64,000 nucleotides of DNA from Bacteroidales bacterium (GCA_015491905.1 WGGC01000094.1:16311-80310); one strand, 5' to 3'. Shown: positions 21,187-32,035, counted from the stretch's first letter. A program made the numbers and translations. The notes: generated from the sequence alone by a model not told the origin.

Positions 21187-23673
21187 ATGGAAAGGATTAC
21201 CCTGTTTGCCGAAATTTTATTGCCTCTACCCATTGATGGAACCTTTACATACCGTATTCCTTATAACCTTAATAATAAAGTTTCTGTCGGACAAAGAGTA
21301 ACTGTTCAGTTTGGGAAAAGAAAAGTTTATGCCGGGTTAATATGGTCATTACATAAACAACCTCCCGCCAGTGGCATTCCCAAATATATTTTATCAGTAT
21401 TGGACGAAAAGCCTATAATAAATGATTTGCAGATCATATTCTGGAAATGGATTGCATCATATTATCTGAGTACGCCGGGAGAAGTAATGAATGCTGCTTT
21501 ACCTTCTGTGTATAAACTTACAAGTGAATCAAAAATTGCTTTATCGGAAAATTTCTCCCCCGATAATGTGCCGTTAAATGAATCGGAATATCGTATTACC
21601 GAAAGTTTAATGAATAATAATAAACTTACCATTAAAGAAGTAAGCGATTTAATAGGTTATCAAAAAGTTCTTCCATTGTTAAAAACCATGATAGAAAAAA
21701 AATTAATATTCATGGATGAGGAACTTACTAACATTTATAAGCCTAAAAAAGAAAAGTTTATTCGTTTATCTTCCGGTTATTTTTCACCTGACAGTTTGCA
21801 GGAACTAATGCAATACCTGGAAAAAAGAGCACATAAACAGTTGGAAGCACTAATGTATTTTCTCTCTCTGTCCGGATTTCCAAAGCAAAAAGATGCTCCT
21901 GTTAAAAAAACAGACTTAGTTAAAAAAATTAAATCTTCTTCTGCAATTAAATCACTTCTGGAAAAAGGAGTCTTTACCGAAGAAGAAGTTGTGGTTAGCC
22001 GTTTTGTGGAAAATGAACTTGCCGAACCCGGCTCCTTTATTCTTACTGAATCTCAGAAAATTGCCCTTACTCAGATAAAAACTCAAATGCAGAAAAATAC
22101 AGTTACTTTATTACATGGTGTTACCTCAAGCGGTAAAACCGAACTGTATATTAAACTGATGGAGGATGCACTTGAAAAGGGAACACAGGTTTTGTACCTG
22201 TTACCCGAAATAGCTTTGACAACACAAATTATTTCAAGATTAAAAAAACATTTTGGCGATGAAGTAGGGGTGTATCACTCACGATATAACCCTAACGAAC
22301 GTGCTGAAGTATGGCAAAATCTTGCTAAAATTCAAGATGAAAATATACATAAACAATATAAAATTATCGTTGGCCCCAGATCGGCTATGTTTTTACCTTT
22401 TGATAATCTTGGTTTGATAATTGTTGATGAAGAACACGACTCCTCATATAAACAATATGACCCCGCACCAAGATACCACGCCAGAGATGCTGCTGTTTAC
22501 CTTGGCGTTATTCACCATGCCAAAGTAATTCTTGGATCGGCTACACCTTCTATCGAATCTTATTTTAATGCACTTAATGGTAAGTATGGACTGGTACGTT
22601 TAAACGAAAGATATGGTGGAGTTGCTATGCCTGAAATTGTTGTCGTTAATATGAAAGAAGAAAAACGAAGGAGATTATTAAAATCTCATTTCTCTTCTGT
22701 ATTGCTAAATCATATTTCAAAAGCACTGGAACAAAAATATCAGGTTATTTTGTTCCAAAATAGACGGGGCTTCTCACTTCGTGTTGAATGCCAGGAGTGC
22801 AATTGGGTGCCACAGTGTAAATATTGTGATGTTACTATGACTTACCATAAAAAGCAGGATTTATTAAAATGCCATTATTGCGGGTATTCAAGGGCCGTTC
22901 CTTCAGTTTGCGAAAATTGCGGTAGTCCTCATATTGTAATGCATGGCTTTGGAACCGAAAAGGTGGAGGAAGAACTTGCAACGCTTGTGCCTAAGGCTAA
23001 TATTGATAGAATGGATTTGGATACTACACGTTCAAAAACAGCTTTTCAAAATATTTTTAATAATTTTGAAACAGGAAAGACAAATATACTTACCGGAACT
23101 CAAATGGTTACCAAAGGGTTGGATTTTGGTAACGTTTTGGTTGTGGGTATTTTGAGTGCCGATAACCTACTTAGTTATCCTGATTTCCGGGCTCACGAAA
23201 GAAGCTTTCAATTAATGGAGCAAGTTAGCGGCCGGTCGGGTCGTCGTGATAAAAGGGGAGAAGTAATTATCCAAACATGGCAACCCGGCCATCCAATAAT
23301 ACAAGATGTGGTAAACCATGATTTTGAATCAATGTATAGCCGTGAATTGAAGGAAAGATTTCGCTTTAAATATCCTCCTTATTATCGGTTGATAATATTG
23401 AAATTAAAACATAAAAAACCGGAAGTCCTAAATAAAGCAGCCTCCGTTCTGGCAAAAGATCTTAGAATTAGATTCGGTGATTTGGTTTATGGCCCGGAAT
23501 ATCCTATGGTTTCCCGGATAAAAAACTTGTTTATAAAACAAATAATGGTAAAAATTCCTAGGAATAAACAACAACAGGAAAAAAAAGATTTATTGAAAAA
23601 AGCTCTTTCTGATTTTCACAAATATTCAGACTTTAAATCAGTGAGAGTTCAAATTGATGTTGACCCTCAATAG
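21187..23673 (+). CDS. priA: Primosomal protein N' (helicase PriA)
   Basis: GVTSSGKTELYIKLM, DEEHDSSYKQYDPAPRYHARD, zinc-binding cysteines CQECNWVPQCKYCDVTMTYHKKQDLLKCHYCG. Confidence 0.96.
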   Translation: MERITLFAEILLPLPIDGTFTYRIPYNLNNKVSVGQRVTVQFGKRKVYAGLIWSLHKQPPASGIPKYILSVLDEKPIINDLQIIFWKWIASYYLSTPGEVMNAALPSVYKLTSESKIALSENFSPDNVPLNESEYRITESLMNNNKLTIKEVSDLIGYQKVLPLLKTMIEKKLIFMDEELTNIYKPKKEKFIRLSSGYFSPDSLQELMQYLEKRAHKQLEALMYFLSLSGFPKQKDAPVKKTDLVKKIKSSSAIKSLLEKGVFTEEEVVVSRFVENELAEPGSFILTESQKIALTQIKTQMQKNTVTLLHGVTSSGKTELYIKLMEDALEKGTQVLYLLPEIALTTQIISRLKKHFGDEVGVYHSRYNPNERAEVWQNLAKIQDENIHKQYKIIVGPRSAMFLPFDNLGLIIVDEEHDSSYKQYDPAPRYHARDAAVYLGVIHHAKVILGSATPSIESYFNALNGKYGLVRLNERYGGVAMPEIVVVNMKEEKRRRLLKSHFSSVLLNHISKALEQKYQVILFQNRRGFSLRVECQECNWVPQCKYCDVTMTYHKKQDLLKCHYCGYSRAVPSVCENCGSPHIVMHGFGTEKVEEELATLVPKANIDRMDLDTTRSKTAFQNIFNNFETGKTNILTGTQMVTKGLDFGNVLVVGILSADNLLSYPDFRAHERSFQLMEQVSGRSGRRDKRGEVIIQTWQPGHPIIQDVVNHDFESMYSRELKERFRFKYPPYYRLIILKLKHKKPEVLNKAASVLAKDLRIRFGDLVYGPEYPMVSRIKNLFIKQIMVKIPRNKQQQEKKDLLKKALSDFHKYSDFKSVRVQIDVDPQ

Positions 23674-23718
23674 TGTTGGCCTTTATTAATTCTATGTAGG
23701 TAAGGATTACAAAAAACT

Positions 23719-24015
23719 TTATTGCTTCTTTTTGATAACAATGTAAATGTCTTCATTGTCTTTTTTCATAAAATACTTCTCTCTGGCATATTTTTCCAGT
23801 AATGTAGTATCATACTTTAATGCATTTACTGCATTTTGGTTTTTTTTGATTTCCTGCTTATAAAATTTTTCTTGCTTTTTTAAATTTTGAATGGTCTGAC
23901 TTAATTTAAATTGCCGTTGAAGACTGTCAGAATCAAAAAATAACATCCAAATTAAAAAAGCAAGCAGCGTGTAGAAATACTTATTGTGAATATATTTTTT
24001 AAAAAATGATCTCAT
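23719..24015 (-). CDS. Septum formation initiator family protein (FtsB/DivIC-like)
   Basis: Short TM plus coiled coil, EKYAREKYFMKKDNEDIYIV. Confidence 0.85.
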   Translation of the reverse strand: MRSFFKKYIHNKYFYTLLAFLIWMLFFDSDSLQRQFKLSQTIQNLKKQEKFYKQEIKKNQNAVNALKYDTTLLEKYAREKYFMKKDNEDIYIVIKKKQ

Positions 24016-24023
24016 TTCATTGG

Positions 24024-24031
24024 CAAAGATA
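24024..24031 (-). promoter_or_regulatory. -7 box TATCTTTG for the DivIC-like gene
   Basis: Exact TAnnTTTG on the minus strand, 8 nt from ATG 24015. Confidence 0.6.
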
Positions 24032-24102
24032 AAATAAACTGACCTTTAAAATTATTTTTATTATTTAAATATAAACCGGCAAATGTTTAAAAAATAATAT
24101 TT

Positions 24103-26112
24103 TTACTTGGTGCAATATCTTTTAATTACATTGTAGGCATTATTGATTCCTAACTCTCCGGCTTTGCTTAAATCATTGCAGGCTTCTTTATTTTTTTTCT
24201 GATACAGAAGAATTAAAGCTCTGTTGTAATAAGCCTCACCCATTTTAGGTTCCAGATTAAGTGCTGTTGTATAATCCCTTAATGCCAAATCAAATTTTCG
24301 TAATCGTAAATAAATATTGGCACGATTGTAATATACAAATGGCTGTTGTGGATTTAAAAGTACAACTTTATTAAAATCAGCCATAGCTTTACTATACTGT
24401 GGCTCAGGAATTTCCCCATAATTTCTTTTTCTTTGAAAATTACTTCTGCTTATAGTTATAGATTGCGTATATTGTTTTTTTGCAAATAATTCTTCTTCCC
24501 GTTCCACGCTTGAAGAGCCACGGTTAAAATATGCAAATAAATTTTTATTGTTTGCCGTGATGCTGGAATCGTACTCAATAATAGCCTTGGCGAAATATTG
24601 TTTCATATCAAACAATATTCCCTTTAATAAATACCAGTCGGAACGATCTGTGTTTTTTAATTTTTCTGCTGTTTTACTTATAATTTTATTATAATTTCTG
24701 TTTGATAAATATATTTTTTTGGTAGTGAAAAATAAATTCATTCCACCGGCGTTTTTGGCGTTAAATTGGGTAATATTTTTATCATAATATATCGACTCAC
24801 GCATACTTTGATATAATGAATCAGATAATGGAATTGCATAAACAATGAAAAAATCAGGTAAAGGCTGAATGTTTATGTTTTTAAACTGAATTCTGCCCTT
24901 TTTCATTTCTCCATTTAGAAAGTCTGCTTCAAATTGAATTACTTTATTAAAGTAAGAAGAATCGCCGTATCTTTTTAAAATAGCTCGTGTAGCTGCTTTG
25001 TTACCTCTGGTTTTGGCTACCAACATCATAGCCTTTTTCTCATCTTTTTTTGCGCCAAGTGTATCTCCTAATTTCAGGCGCGCAATTGAGCGGTTAACTA
25101 ATGCACCAATAAAATCCGGAAAAATTTGCAAGGCTTGCGTGTAATCCTGCACGGCATACCAAGGTTTATTTAATTCAAGTTCTACAACTCCCCGGTTATA
25201 ATACGCATATATATTACGTGGGTTTATCTGAATCACCATACCGTAATACTTCAATGCGGAGGAGTAATTTCTTTTCATTGATTCTAATAACGCTAAATTA
25301 TAATACGTTAACGCATTAGTGGTATCCATCTGAACTACTTTCCTATAATTTCTAATTGTCTTCGTTGTGTCTTTTAATTTTAAATATGTAATTGCTTTTT
25401 GGAAATAAATAAATGGATAATTGGGTTTAATTTTTATTGCCTGATTATAATCTTTTAGCGATTCTTGCAGGCTGTCTAATGCATAGTGAACCATTCCTCT
25501 TTTTATCCATGCATCTACATTAAAATAATCAAGACGTATAGACTTGTTTATATTTTTCAAAGCTAAAGTGTCATTTTTTAAAATATGATAAACTACACCT
25601 CTGTTTAAATAAGCTTCTCCAAGTTTTGGATTTAGCCTTATAGCCTGATTGTAGTCTTTTAATGCTTTACTGTATTCTTGAAGGTGCATTTTTGTGTCGC
25701 CTCGCGCCAAAAATAATTGAGAATCAAAAGGGTCTTGTTTTAAAGCATAATCAAAGTCATTTATAGCCTTTTGGTACTGAAACATTCTGTCGTATGCAAT
25801 TCCGCGATATTGATAAGCCCGGGTATATAAAGGATGAATGCTGACAGTTTTGCTGAAATCTCCAGCAGCTCCCTTATAATCTCCCAAATAATATTTAGCA
25901 ATTCCTCTTAAAAAATAAGCTTCAAAGCCATCTGGTTTTGATTCGATAGCAGTGTTTAAGTCTCTAATGGCTTCTGTATAATTCTTTTCAGATAAGGCAA
26001 TTTGTCCTGCAAAGATAAAATGTTTGTAATTAATCTGACCTTTAGATGTATTGGAAATCAATAGCGTAAAAATGCTAATCCAAAATAAAAAATATGATAT
26101 CCTTTTCTTCAA
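24103..26112 (-). CDS. TPR-repeat protein with signal peptide
   Basis: Many TPR units, e.g. AYLNRGVVYHILKNDTLALKNINKSIRLD. Confidence 0.9.
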   Translation of the reverse strand: MKKRISYFLFWISIFTLLISNTSKGQINYKHFIFAGQIALSEKNYTEAIRDLNTAIESKPDGFEAYFLRGIAKYYLGDYKGAAGDFSKTVSIHPLYTRAYQYRGIAYDRMFQYQKAINDFDYALKQDPFDSQLFLARGDTKMHLQEYSKALKDYNQAIRLNPKLGEAYLNRGVVYHILKNDTLALKNINKSIRLDYFNVDAWIKRGMVHYALDSLQESLKDYNQAIKIKPNYPFIYFQKAITYLKLKDTTKTIRNYRKVVQMDTTNALTYYNLALLESMKRNYSSALKYYGMVIQINPRNIYAYYNRGVVELELNKPWYAVQDYTQALQIFPDFIGALVNRSIARLKLGDTLGAKKDEKKAMMLVAKTRGNKAATRAILKRYGDSSYFNKVIQFEADFLNGEMKKGRIQFKNINIQPLPDFFIVYAIPLSDSLYQSMRESIYYDKNITQFNAKNAGGMNLFFTTKKIYLSNRNYNKIISKTAEKLKNTDRSDWYLLKGILFDMKQYFAKAIIEYDSSITANNKNLFAYFNRGSSSVEREEELFAKKQYTQSITISRSNFQRKRNYGEIPEPQYSKAMADFNKVVLLNPQQPFVYYNRANIYLRLRKFDLALRDYTTALNLEPKMGEAYYNRALILLYQKKNKEACNDLSKAGELGINNAYNVIKRYCTK

Positions 26113-26134
26113 AATTCCTTTATTGTAAAATAAT

Positions 26135-27562
26135 TTATATTGGGGCGACTAAACTAATAAAAAAATGGGTTTGCTTTTCACTGTTAATCAGATATTCAAA
26201 CCTTATTACCGTGTCATAGTAAGTTACAAAATCAATTCCGGCTCCTGTTCCATATAAAAATTTGTTGTTCAGGTAATTAATGGTTTTTTTATTTGGGTTA
26301 TAAACGTATCCGCCATCAAAAATTAAATTTGCATAAACAGCATAAAATAATATTCCGAATTTTTCGGAATTGATAAATGGTATCCTTACTGTTTTTCGCG
26401 AAATAAGTTTGTATTTTAAATTTGATTTTATAATTCCCGTCCACATACCATTTATAACTAAAAGCTCATATCCTCTTAATACCATAGGAGAAAAGCCTAT
26501 TCCTCTTTGAAGAAAATATGGTCGATAATTACTGGGGACAATTTTAGATGTTAAATTATAAGCAAAATACCAGTTCTTTTTTAAGTGTATATAACGATCA
26601 TATACAATATATGCAGTTATTAAATTGACCTTTTTACTAAATATATTAAGTCCGAACTTCTCAAAATTTAACTCTAAATAGTAACCATTAAGAGGATAGG
26701 GTGCATAATCACGATAGTCCAGTTTAAAATTATACCTAAAGGAAAGAAAGGAAAATTGATTCTCTCCATAGGCGAAATTAGGATTTAAAATCAACAGGCT
26801 GTCAGAATAATTGAAATAATTATACATTAAAGAAAAACGATGTAATTTTCTGAATTTAGGTCGATATGTAAAAAATAATTTTGAAAAAATATTTTTCTTT
26901 ACATATTTAATATTATTACCGTAAAAAAGCAGTTTGTAATCATTAAGAGCATAATCTGTTTCATGATTTATAGTTACCCCTGCCTGAAAACCAAGCCCCC
27001 ATGTTTCCTCTTTGTTGATATAGGGAGTTTCCCATTTAAGTTCAAAACTCTTATTGTATCCATTTTGAAGCTTAAGTCTTAACTTTTCCATTCGGCCTCT
27101 GAAATTATCTATTTTCAGATTTATACCGTAATCCAGGTGAGCAAGTGATTTAGTTTCCCACCAAACATTAAAATTCCTGTCTGTATATGCCAAAATAGGG
27201 ATTGGCCATATATACCACCTTTCTATAACAGAGATAAAAATATTTATTTTATTTTCCGATGATTTATTTTTTTGGTACTCAATGTTTACAAAGTTAAATA
27301 AAGACCGGTTCAACAGATTTTGTTTACTAACAAGAATTTTCCTCTTTAAATTACTTATGGTAAGTGTATCTCCTTTTTTAAATTCAAGTTCTCTTAAAAT
27401 AATATACCTTTTAGTAATTTTATTTCCGAAAATATAAATATTTCCGATAATCACTTTATGATTTGAATTGGTTCCGGCTTTCTTATTTTCAGAATTAGCT
27501 TGCAGTTTAGCAATAGAAATTAATCCAAAAATAAGAATTAAAAAAACAGACTTTTTATACAT
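26135..27562 (-). CDS. Outer-membrane surface-antigen (BamA/D15)-like protein with POTRA-like N-terminus
   Basis: IYIFGNKITKRYIILRELEFKKGDTL, beta-barrel-like repeats, final YLINSEKQTHFFISLVAPI. Confidence 0.78.
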   Translation of the reverse strand: MYKKSVFLILIFGLISIAKLQANSENKKAGTNSNHKVIIGNIYIFGNKITKRYIILRELEFKKGDTLTISNLKRKILVSKQNLLNRSLFNFVNIEYQKNKSSENKINIFISVIERWYIWPIPILAYTDRNFNVWWETKSLAHLDYGINLKIDNFRGRMEKLRLKLQNGYNKSFELKWETPYINKEETWGLGFQAGVTINHETDYALNDYKLLFYGNNIKYVKKNIFSKLFFTYRPKFRKLHRFSLMYNYFNYSDSLLILNPNFAYGENQFSFLSFRYNFKLDYRDYAPYPLNGYYLELNFEKFGLNIFSKKVNLITAYIVYDRYIHLKKNWYFAYNLTSKIVPSNYRPYFLQRGIGFSPMVLRGYELLVINGMWTGIIKSNLKYKLISRKTVRIPFINSEKFGILFYAVYANLIFDGGYVYNPNKKTINYLNNKFLYGTGAGIDFVTYYDTVIRFEYLINSEKQTHFFISLVAPI

Positions 27563-28217
27563 TAAGGTAATTCATAAGCAAATTATAACGATCCTCCAGA
27601 TCCTCATAATTGGTTTCTTCACTAAAAAAAGCTTTTATATTATAATTATATCTTTCGAAAGTTTTGAGAATAGAATCTAATTCAATTTTGTTTACTTTCA
27701 ATATCACCTCTATTTTTGTACTTTCTTCATTTCCCAATATAAAAGTGCTAAGAATTTTTGCATCATTAGATTCCACAATATTTGCAATTTCGGTAAGGCT
27801 GTAATTATTATAAACCATATCAAGTATAATTACTCCTCCGGGATTATGAATAGAAAGTGCATTACTAAAATGTTTTAAAAGATTTAATAATGTAATTGAA
27901 CCCAGATAATTTTCATTATCATCCAAAACAGGTATTAGCGTTAACCCATCTTCACTAACTAATTTCAAAACATCAAATATAGATTGATATTCCTTAACAT
28001 ATGGATTAATCAATGATAGGGGATGATTGCCTAATGGTTCGTCAAAATTATTCAGGTTATAAATATCTAATTCGGAAATTAAGCCTAAAAACTTTTGATC
28101 ATTAACAATAGGTAAATGTGCCACCTTATAATCTTCCATCCAGCTTAATGCTGTTTTTCCCGTGTCGGAAGTTTTAAGAGGCATAATGCCATCTGTAATT
28201 AATTGTTTAGCAATCAT
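27555..28217 (-). CDS. CBS-domain protein
   Basis: Two CBS-like segments (VAHLPIVNDQKFLGLISELDIYN; LTLIPVLDDNENYLGSITLLNLL). Confidence 0.82.
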   Translation of the reverse strand: MIAKQLITDGIMPLKTSDTGKTALSWMEDYKVAHLPIVNDQKFLGLISELDIYNLNNFDEPLGNHPLSLINPYVKEYQSIFDVLKLVSEDGLTLIPVLDDNENYLGSITLLNLLKHFSNALSIHNPGGVIILDMVYNNYSLTEIANIVESNDAKILSTFILGNEESTKIEVILKVNKIELDSILKTFERYNYNIKAFFSEETNYEDLEDRYNLLMNYLNV

Positions 28218-28377
28218 TGTAATATTATTTATCTTAAGGCAAATATAACATAAAGATTCCTGCCTGATAAACTAAATTAGGATTTTAAAATATTTTTTAA
28301 TTTAAAAAACATTTTAAAATCAGGATGAATAAAACTTTACGAGGAATTATAAATAATTTATTTTTTATATAAAATAA

Positions 28378-28405
28378 AAAACCCCCTGATTTATCAGGAG
28401 GTTTT
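28378..28405 (-). terminator. Terminator downstream of the tRNA-Leu gene
   Basis: AAAACCCCCTGA-TTTA-TCAGGAGGTTTT with T-rich tract on the minus strand. Confidence 0.75.
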
Positions 28406-28408
28406 CTG

Positions 28409-28493
28409 TACCCGAGGCGGGACTTGAACCCGCACGACCGCAATGGTCATTGGATTTTAAGTCCAACGTGTCTACCAATTCCACCACTCGGGC
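28409..28493 (-). tRNA. tRNA-Leu (anticodon UAA)
   Basis: GCCCGAG...TTGGACTTAAAATCCAA...GGTTCAAGTCC...CTCGGGT A; long variable arm. Confidence 0.95.
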
Positions 28494-28544
28494 AACATTT
28501 CAATGAAAAATCCCGTTCCGATAGTTATCGGTTTCGGGACTTTG

Positions 28545-28617
<73 letters not shown>

Positions 28618-28711
28618 GCTTTAAAAGCGAGTGCAAATGTAAAACATTTTTTATTTTATCTGCAAGAAAAAATATTTTTTTTTGTTTTATTATTCTTTTA
28701 TAATTTTTATT

Positions 28712-31321
28712 CTATTTTTCACCTTTAAGTAAGTTTTTGATTTTGTTTAGTTTCATTAATGCCTCAACGGGTGTTAAAGTGTCAATGTTTGTATTTAAAA
28801 TATCCTCTTTTATTTCCTGCAACAATGGATCGTCAAGTTGAATGAAGCTTAATTGAAGGTTTTCATCATCATAAATTTTACTGTTTGTGTTCTTTAAAGC
28901 GTCTGCAGAATGGTTTTTTTCAAGGACTTTTAACATTTGTCTTGCTCTTTCCAGTACTTTTTTAGGCATTCCTGCCATTTCTGCAACGTGAATTCCAAAA
29001 CTGTGTTCACTACCTCCTTTTTTTAGCTTTCTAAGAAAAATAATTTTTTTGCCCATTTCTTTTACAGTAACATGGAAATTTTTAATTCTTGAAAAAGAGG
29101 AGGCCATTTCATTTAATTCATGATAATGAGTCGCAAAAAGTACTTTTGCACGAAATATGGGATGGTTGTGTAGATATTCTACCATTGACCATGCTATTGA
29201 AATGCCATCATAAGTGCTGGTACCTCTTCCTATTTCGTCAAGTAAAATTAAACTTCGGTTTGAAATGTTATTTAAAATACTGGCAGTTTCATTCATCTCT
29301 ACCATAAAAGTTGACTCTCCGGATGATATATTATCAGAAGCTCCTACTCTTGTAAAAATTTTATCTACTAAGCCAATAGTAGCTTTTTTTGCAGGAACAT
29401 AACTACCCATTTGGGATAACAAAACAATAAGAGCTGTTTGTCTTAATAATGCAGATTTTCCTGACATATTTGGCCCTGTAATAATAATTATTTGTTGCTT
29501 GTTATTGTCGAGATAAATACTATTTGGAATATATTGTTCATCAGGAGGCATATTTTGTTCAATAACCGGATGCCTGCCATCATTAATTTGTATAGCGTAT
29601 TCCTCCGAAATATCAGGTTTTACGTAATTGTTTTCTATTGAAGTTCGGGCGAAAGAGAGTAAACAATCCAATTCGGCAAGAATAGATGCATTTATTTGAA
29701 TTGAAGTAGTGTAGCTTGCCGCTTCTTTAACAATTTCTTCAAAAATATGTTGCTCTAGTTGCAGAATTTTTTCCTGAGCTCCTAATATCTTTTGTTCATA
29801 CTCTTTTAATTCTTCTGTAATATATCTTTCAGCATTAGTTAAAGTTTGTTTTCTATGCCATGTATCAGGAACTTTGTCCTTGTGGGTGTTGGTAACCTCA
29901 AGATAATATCCAAATACGTTGTTGTAGCCTATTTTTAAAGATGGTATTCCTGTGGCCGAACTTTCCCTTTCCTTTATCCGTGTTAAAAAATTTTTTCCTG
30001 AATAAAGAATTTCTCTTAACTGATCTAATTCTTCATTAATCCCTTTCTTTATTACGCCTCCTTTACTTATCAACGTAGGTAGATCTTCGTTTAAAGTGTT
30101 TTCAATTTTGTTTATAAGTGAGTAACAGGGATTCATTTGATCTCCCATTTTCTGAAGTGGATTTATGCTGGTATCAGCAAAAAATTTTTTTATTTCAGCA
30201 ACAGATGATAAAGAAACTTTTAATTGACTTATCTCCCTTGGATTTGCTCTTAAAGCAGATATTTTTGAGATTAACCTTTCTAAATCTCCTACCTTTTTGA
30301 GAAATAATTTTAGTTCTTCTAATTCGTTTGAATGTTCCCTGAAAAACGAAACAATTTGTAACCTGTTTTCAATTTTTGATTTATCCTTTAAAGGAAGAGT
30401 TATCCACCTTCTTAATAACCTTCCTCCCATCGGGGTATCCGTTTTATCAAGTACCTGGAGTAAAGTTTTTCCTTCTTCGGAGGAAGGATATATCAATTCA
30501 AGATTTTTAATGGTAAATGGGTCAAGCCAAACGTAATCTCCTTCATCAATTCTTTTAATTTTTGAAATATGGTCGAGTTTGTCATGATGAGTTTCATATA
30601 AATAATGTAGGGCAGCTCCGGCAGCTATAACCCCCTTCTTTAACTTGTCGATTCCAAATCCTTTTAATGAAATGGTCTTGAAATGGGTTTTAAGCTTTTC
30701 ATTGGCAAAATCTTCTGTGAAAACCCAGTCGTCAAAAAAACTTAAAAAATATTGACTTCCAAATTTTTCTAAAAATTCAACCCTGTTTTGCCGCTGAATA
30801 ATAATTTCACTTGGTGCTAATGAATGAAGTAATTTGTCAATATATTCATCATTGCCTTCGGCAATAAAAAACTCCCCTGTCGAAATATCGACAAATGAAA
30901 TACCTGAAATACCGGGGTTGAGATGAATTGCAGCTAAAAAATTATTTTTGTTTTGTTCCAATACTTGGTCATTCATAGAAACGCCTGGTGTAACCAGCTC
31001 TGTAACACCTCTTTTGACAATCTTTTTTGTTGTTTTAGGATCCTCTAATTGGTCACATATTGCAACTCTGTAACCGGCCCTGACAAGTTTTGGAAGATAG
31101 GTGTCTAATGCATGATGAGGAAAACCTGCCAAATCAACAAAAGTTGCAGACCCATTTCTTCTTTTTGTTAAAACAATCCCCAATGCAGAAGAAGTTTTAA
31201 CAGCATCATCCCCAAATGTTTCATAAAAATCACCCACACGAAACAATAATAAAGCATCAGGATACTTTGCTTTAATAGAATTAAATTGTTTCATTAAGGG
31301 TGTCTCAGCAGTCTTTGTCAT
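28712..31321 (-). CDS. mutS: DNA mismatch repair protein MutS
   Basis: GPNMSGKSALLRQTALIVLLSQMGSYVPA, DEIGRGTSTYDGISIAWS, FATHYHEL; start set at MTKTAETPLMKQ. Confidence 0.97.
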   Translation of the reverse strand: MTKTAETPLMKQFNSIKAKYPDALLLFRVGDFYETFGDDAVKTSSALGIVLTKRRNGSATFVDLAGFPHHALDTYLPKLVRAGYRVAICDQLEDPKTTKKIVKRGVTELVTPGVSMNDQVLEQNKNNFLAAIHLNPGISGISFVDISTGEFFIAEGNDEYIDKLLHSLAPSEIIIQRQNRVEFLEKFGSQYFLSFFDDWVFTEDFANEKLKTHFKTISLKGFGIDKLKKGVIAAGAALHYLYETHHDKLDHISKIKRIDEGDYVWLDPFTIKNLELIYPSSEEGKTLLQVLDKTDTPMGGRLLRRWITLPLKDKSKIENRLQIVSFFREHSNELEELKLFLKKVGDLERLISKISALRANPREISQLKVSLSSVAEIKKFFADTSINPLQKMGDQMNPCYSLINKIENTLNEDLPTLISKGGVIKKGINEELDQLREILYSGKNFLTRIKERESSATGIPSLKIGYNNVFGYYLEVTNTHKDKVPDTWHRKQTLTNAERYITEELKEYEQKILGAQEKILQLEQHIFEEIVKEAASYTTSIQINASILAELDCLLSFARTSIENNYVKPDISEEYAIQINDGRHPVIEQNMPPDEQYIPNSIYLDNNKQQIIIITGPNMSGKSALLRQTALIVLLSQMGSYVPAKKATIGLVDKIFTRVGASDNISSGESTFMVEMNETASILNNISNRSLILLDEIGRGTSTYDGISIAWSMVEYLHNHPIFRAKVLFATHYHELNEMASSFSRIKNFHVTVKEMGKKIIFLRKLKKGGSEHSFGIHVAEMAGMPKKVLERARQMLKVLEKNHSADALKNTNSKIYDDENLQLSFIQLDDPLLQEIKEDILNTNIDTLTPVEALMKLNKIKNLLKGEK

Positions 31322-31467
31322 AAGGTTTTTTTTACAAAAATAATAAATGATAGATAGCCTCAATTTTTATATTAAGAATTTCCTGTATTATTAATTATAA
31401 AAATGCATAATAATGTATGTTTACAAATTAAAAAAGTAATTTTGTAAATGAAATAATTTCATATAAT

Positions 31468-31995
31468 ATGAGAAAATTGTTAAATGAGGAATTAAACAGG
31501 TTAAGTATTGAGGATTTTAAAAATTCAAAGAAAATTCCGGTAGTTTTGGTTCTTGATAATATTAGAAGTTTAAATAATGTTGGATCTGCTTTTCGTACTG
31601 CTGATGCTTTTCGTATTGAGAAAATATTACTTTGCGGAATAACTGCAAAACCACCTCACCGTGAAATTAGAAAAACAGCCTTGGGAGCAACAGAGTCTGT
31701 AGAATGGCAATATTTTAAATCTACACTTGATGCAGTGGAAACGCTACGTCATGAAAACTATAAAATTTTAGCTGTGGAACAGGCTGATCATAGTACACTG
31801 TTGAATAATCAGAGATATTATAAAAAGGATAAATATGCTTTAATATTCGGAAATGAAGTTAAAGGAGTTATGGATGAAATTGTAGGAATGGCAGATAAAG
31901 TATTGGAAATTCCACAGTTTGGGACTAAGCATTCTTTAAACATTTCCGTCTCAATTGGTGTGGTTTTGTGGGATTACTATCTAAAAACCAGTTGA
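31468..31995 (+). CDS. SpoU/TrmH-family RNA 2'-O-methyltransferase
   Basis: LDNIRSLNNVGSAFRTADAF, LIFGNEVKGV, IPQFGTKHSLNISVSIGVVLWDY. Confidence 0.92.
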   Translation: MRKLLNEELNRLSIEDFKNSKKIPVVLVLDNIRSLNNVGSAFRTADAFRIEKILLCGITAKPPHREIRKTALGATESVEWQYFKSTLDAVETLRHENYKILAVEQADHSTLLNNQRYYKKDKYALIFGNEVKGVMDEIVGMADKVLEIPQFGTKHSLNISVSIGVVLWDYYLKTS

Positions 31996-32035
31996 ATATA
32001 AATTTTTATATTGATTTGGTTATTTAATTATAAAA

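Noticed and set aside
24103-26112. DNA tandem repeats in the TPR gene
   Set aside because: The repetition is at protein level (degenerate TPRs) and is fully explained by that family.
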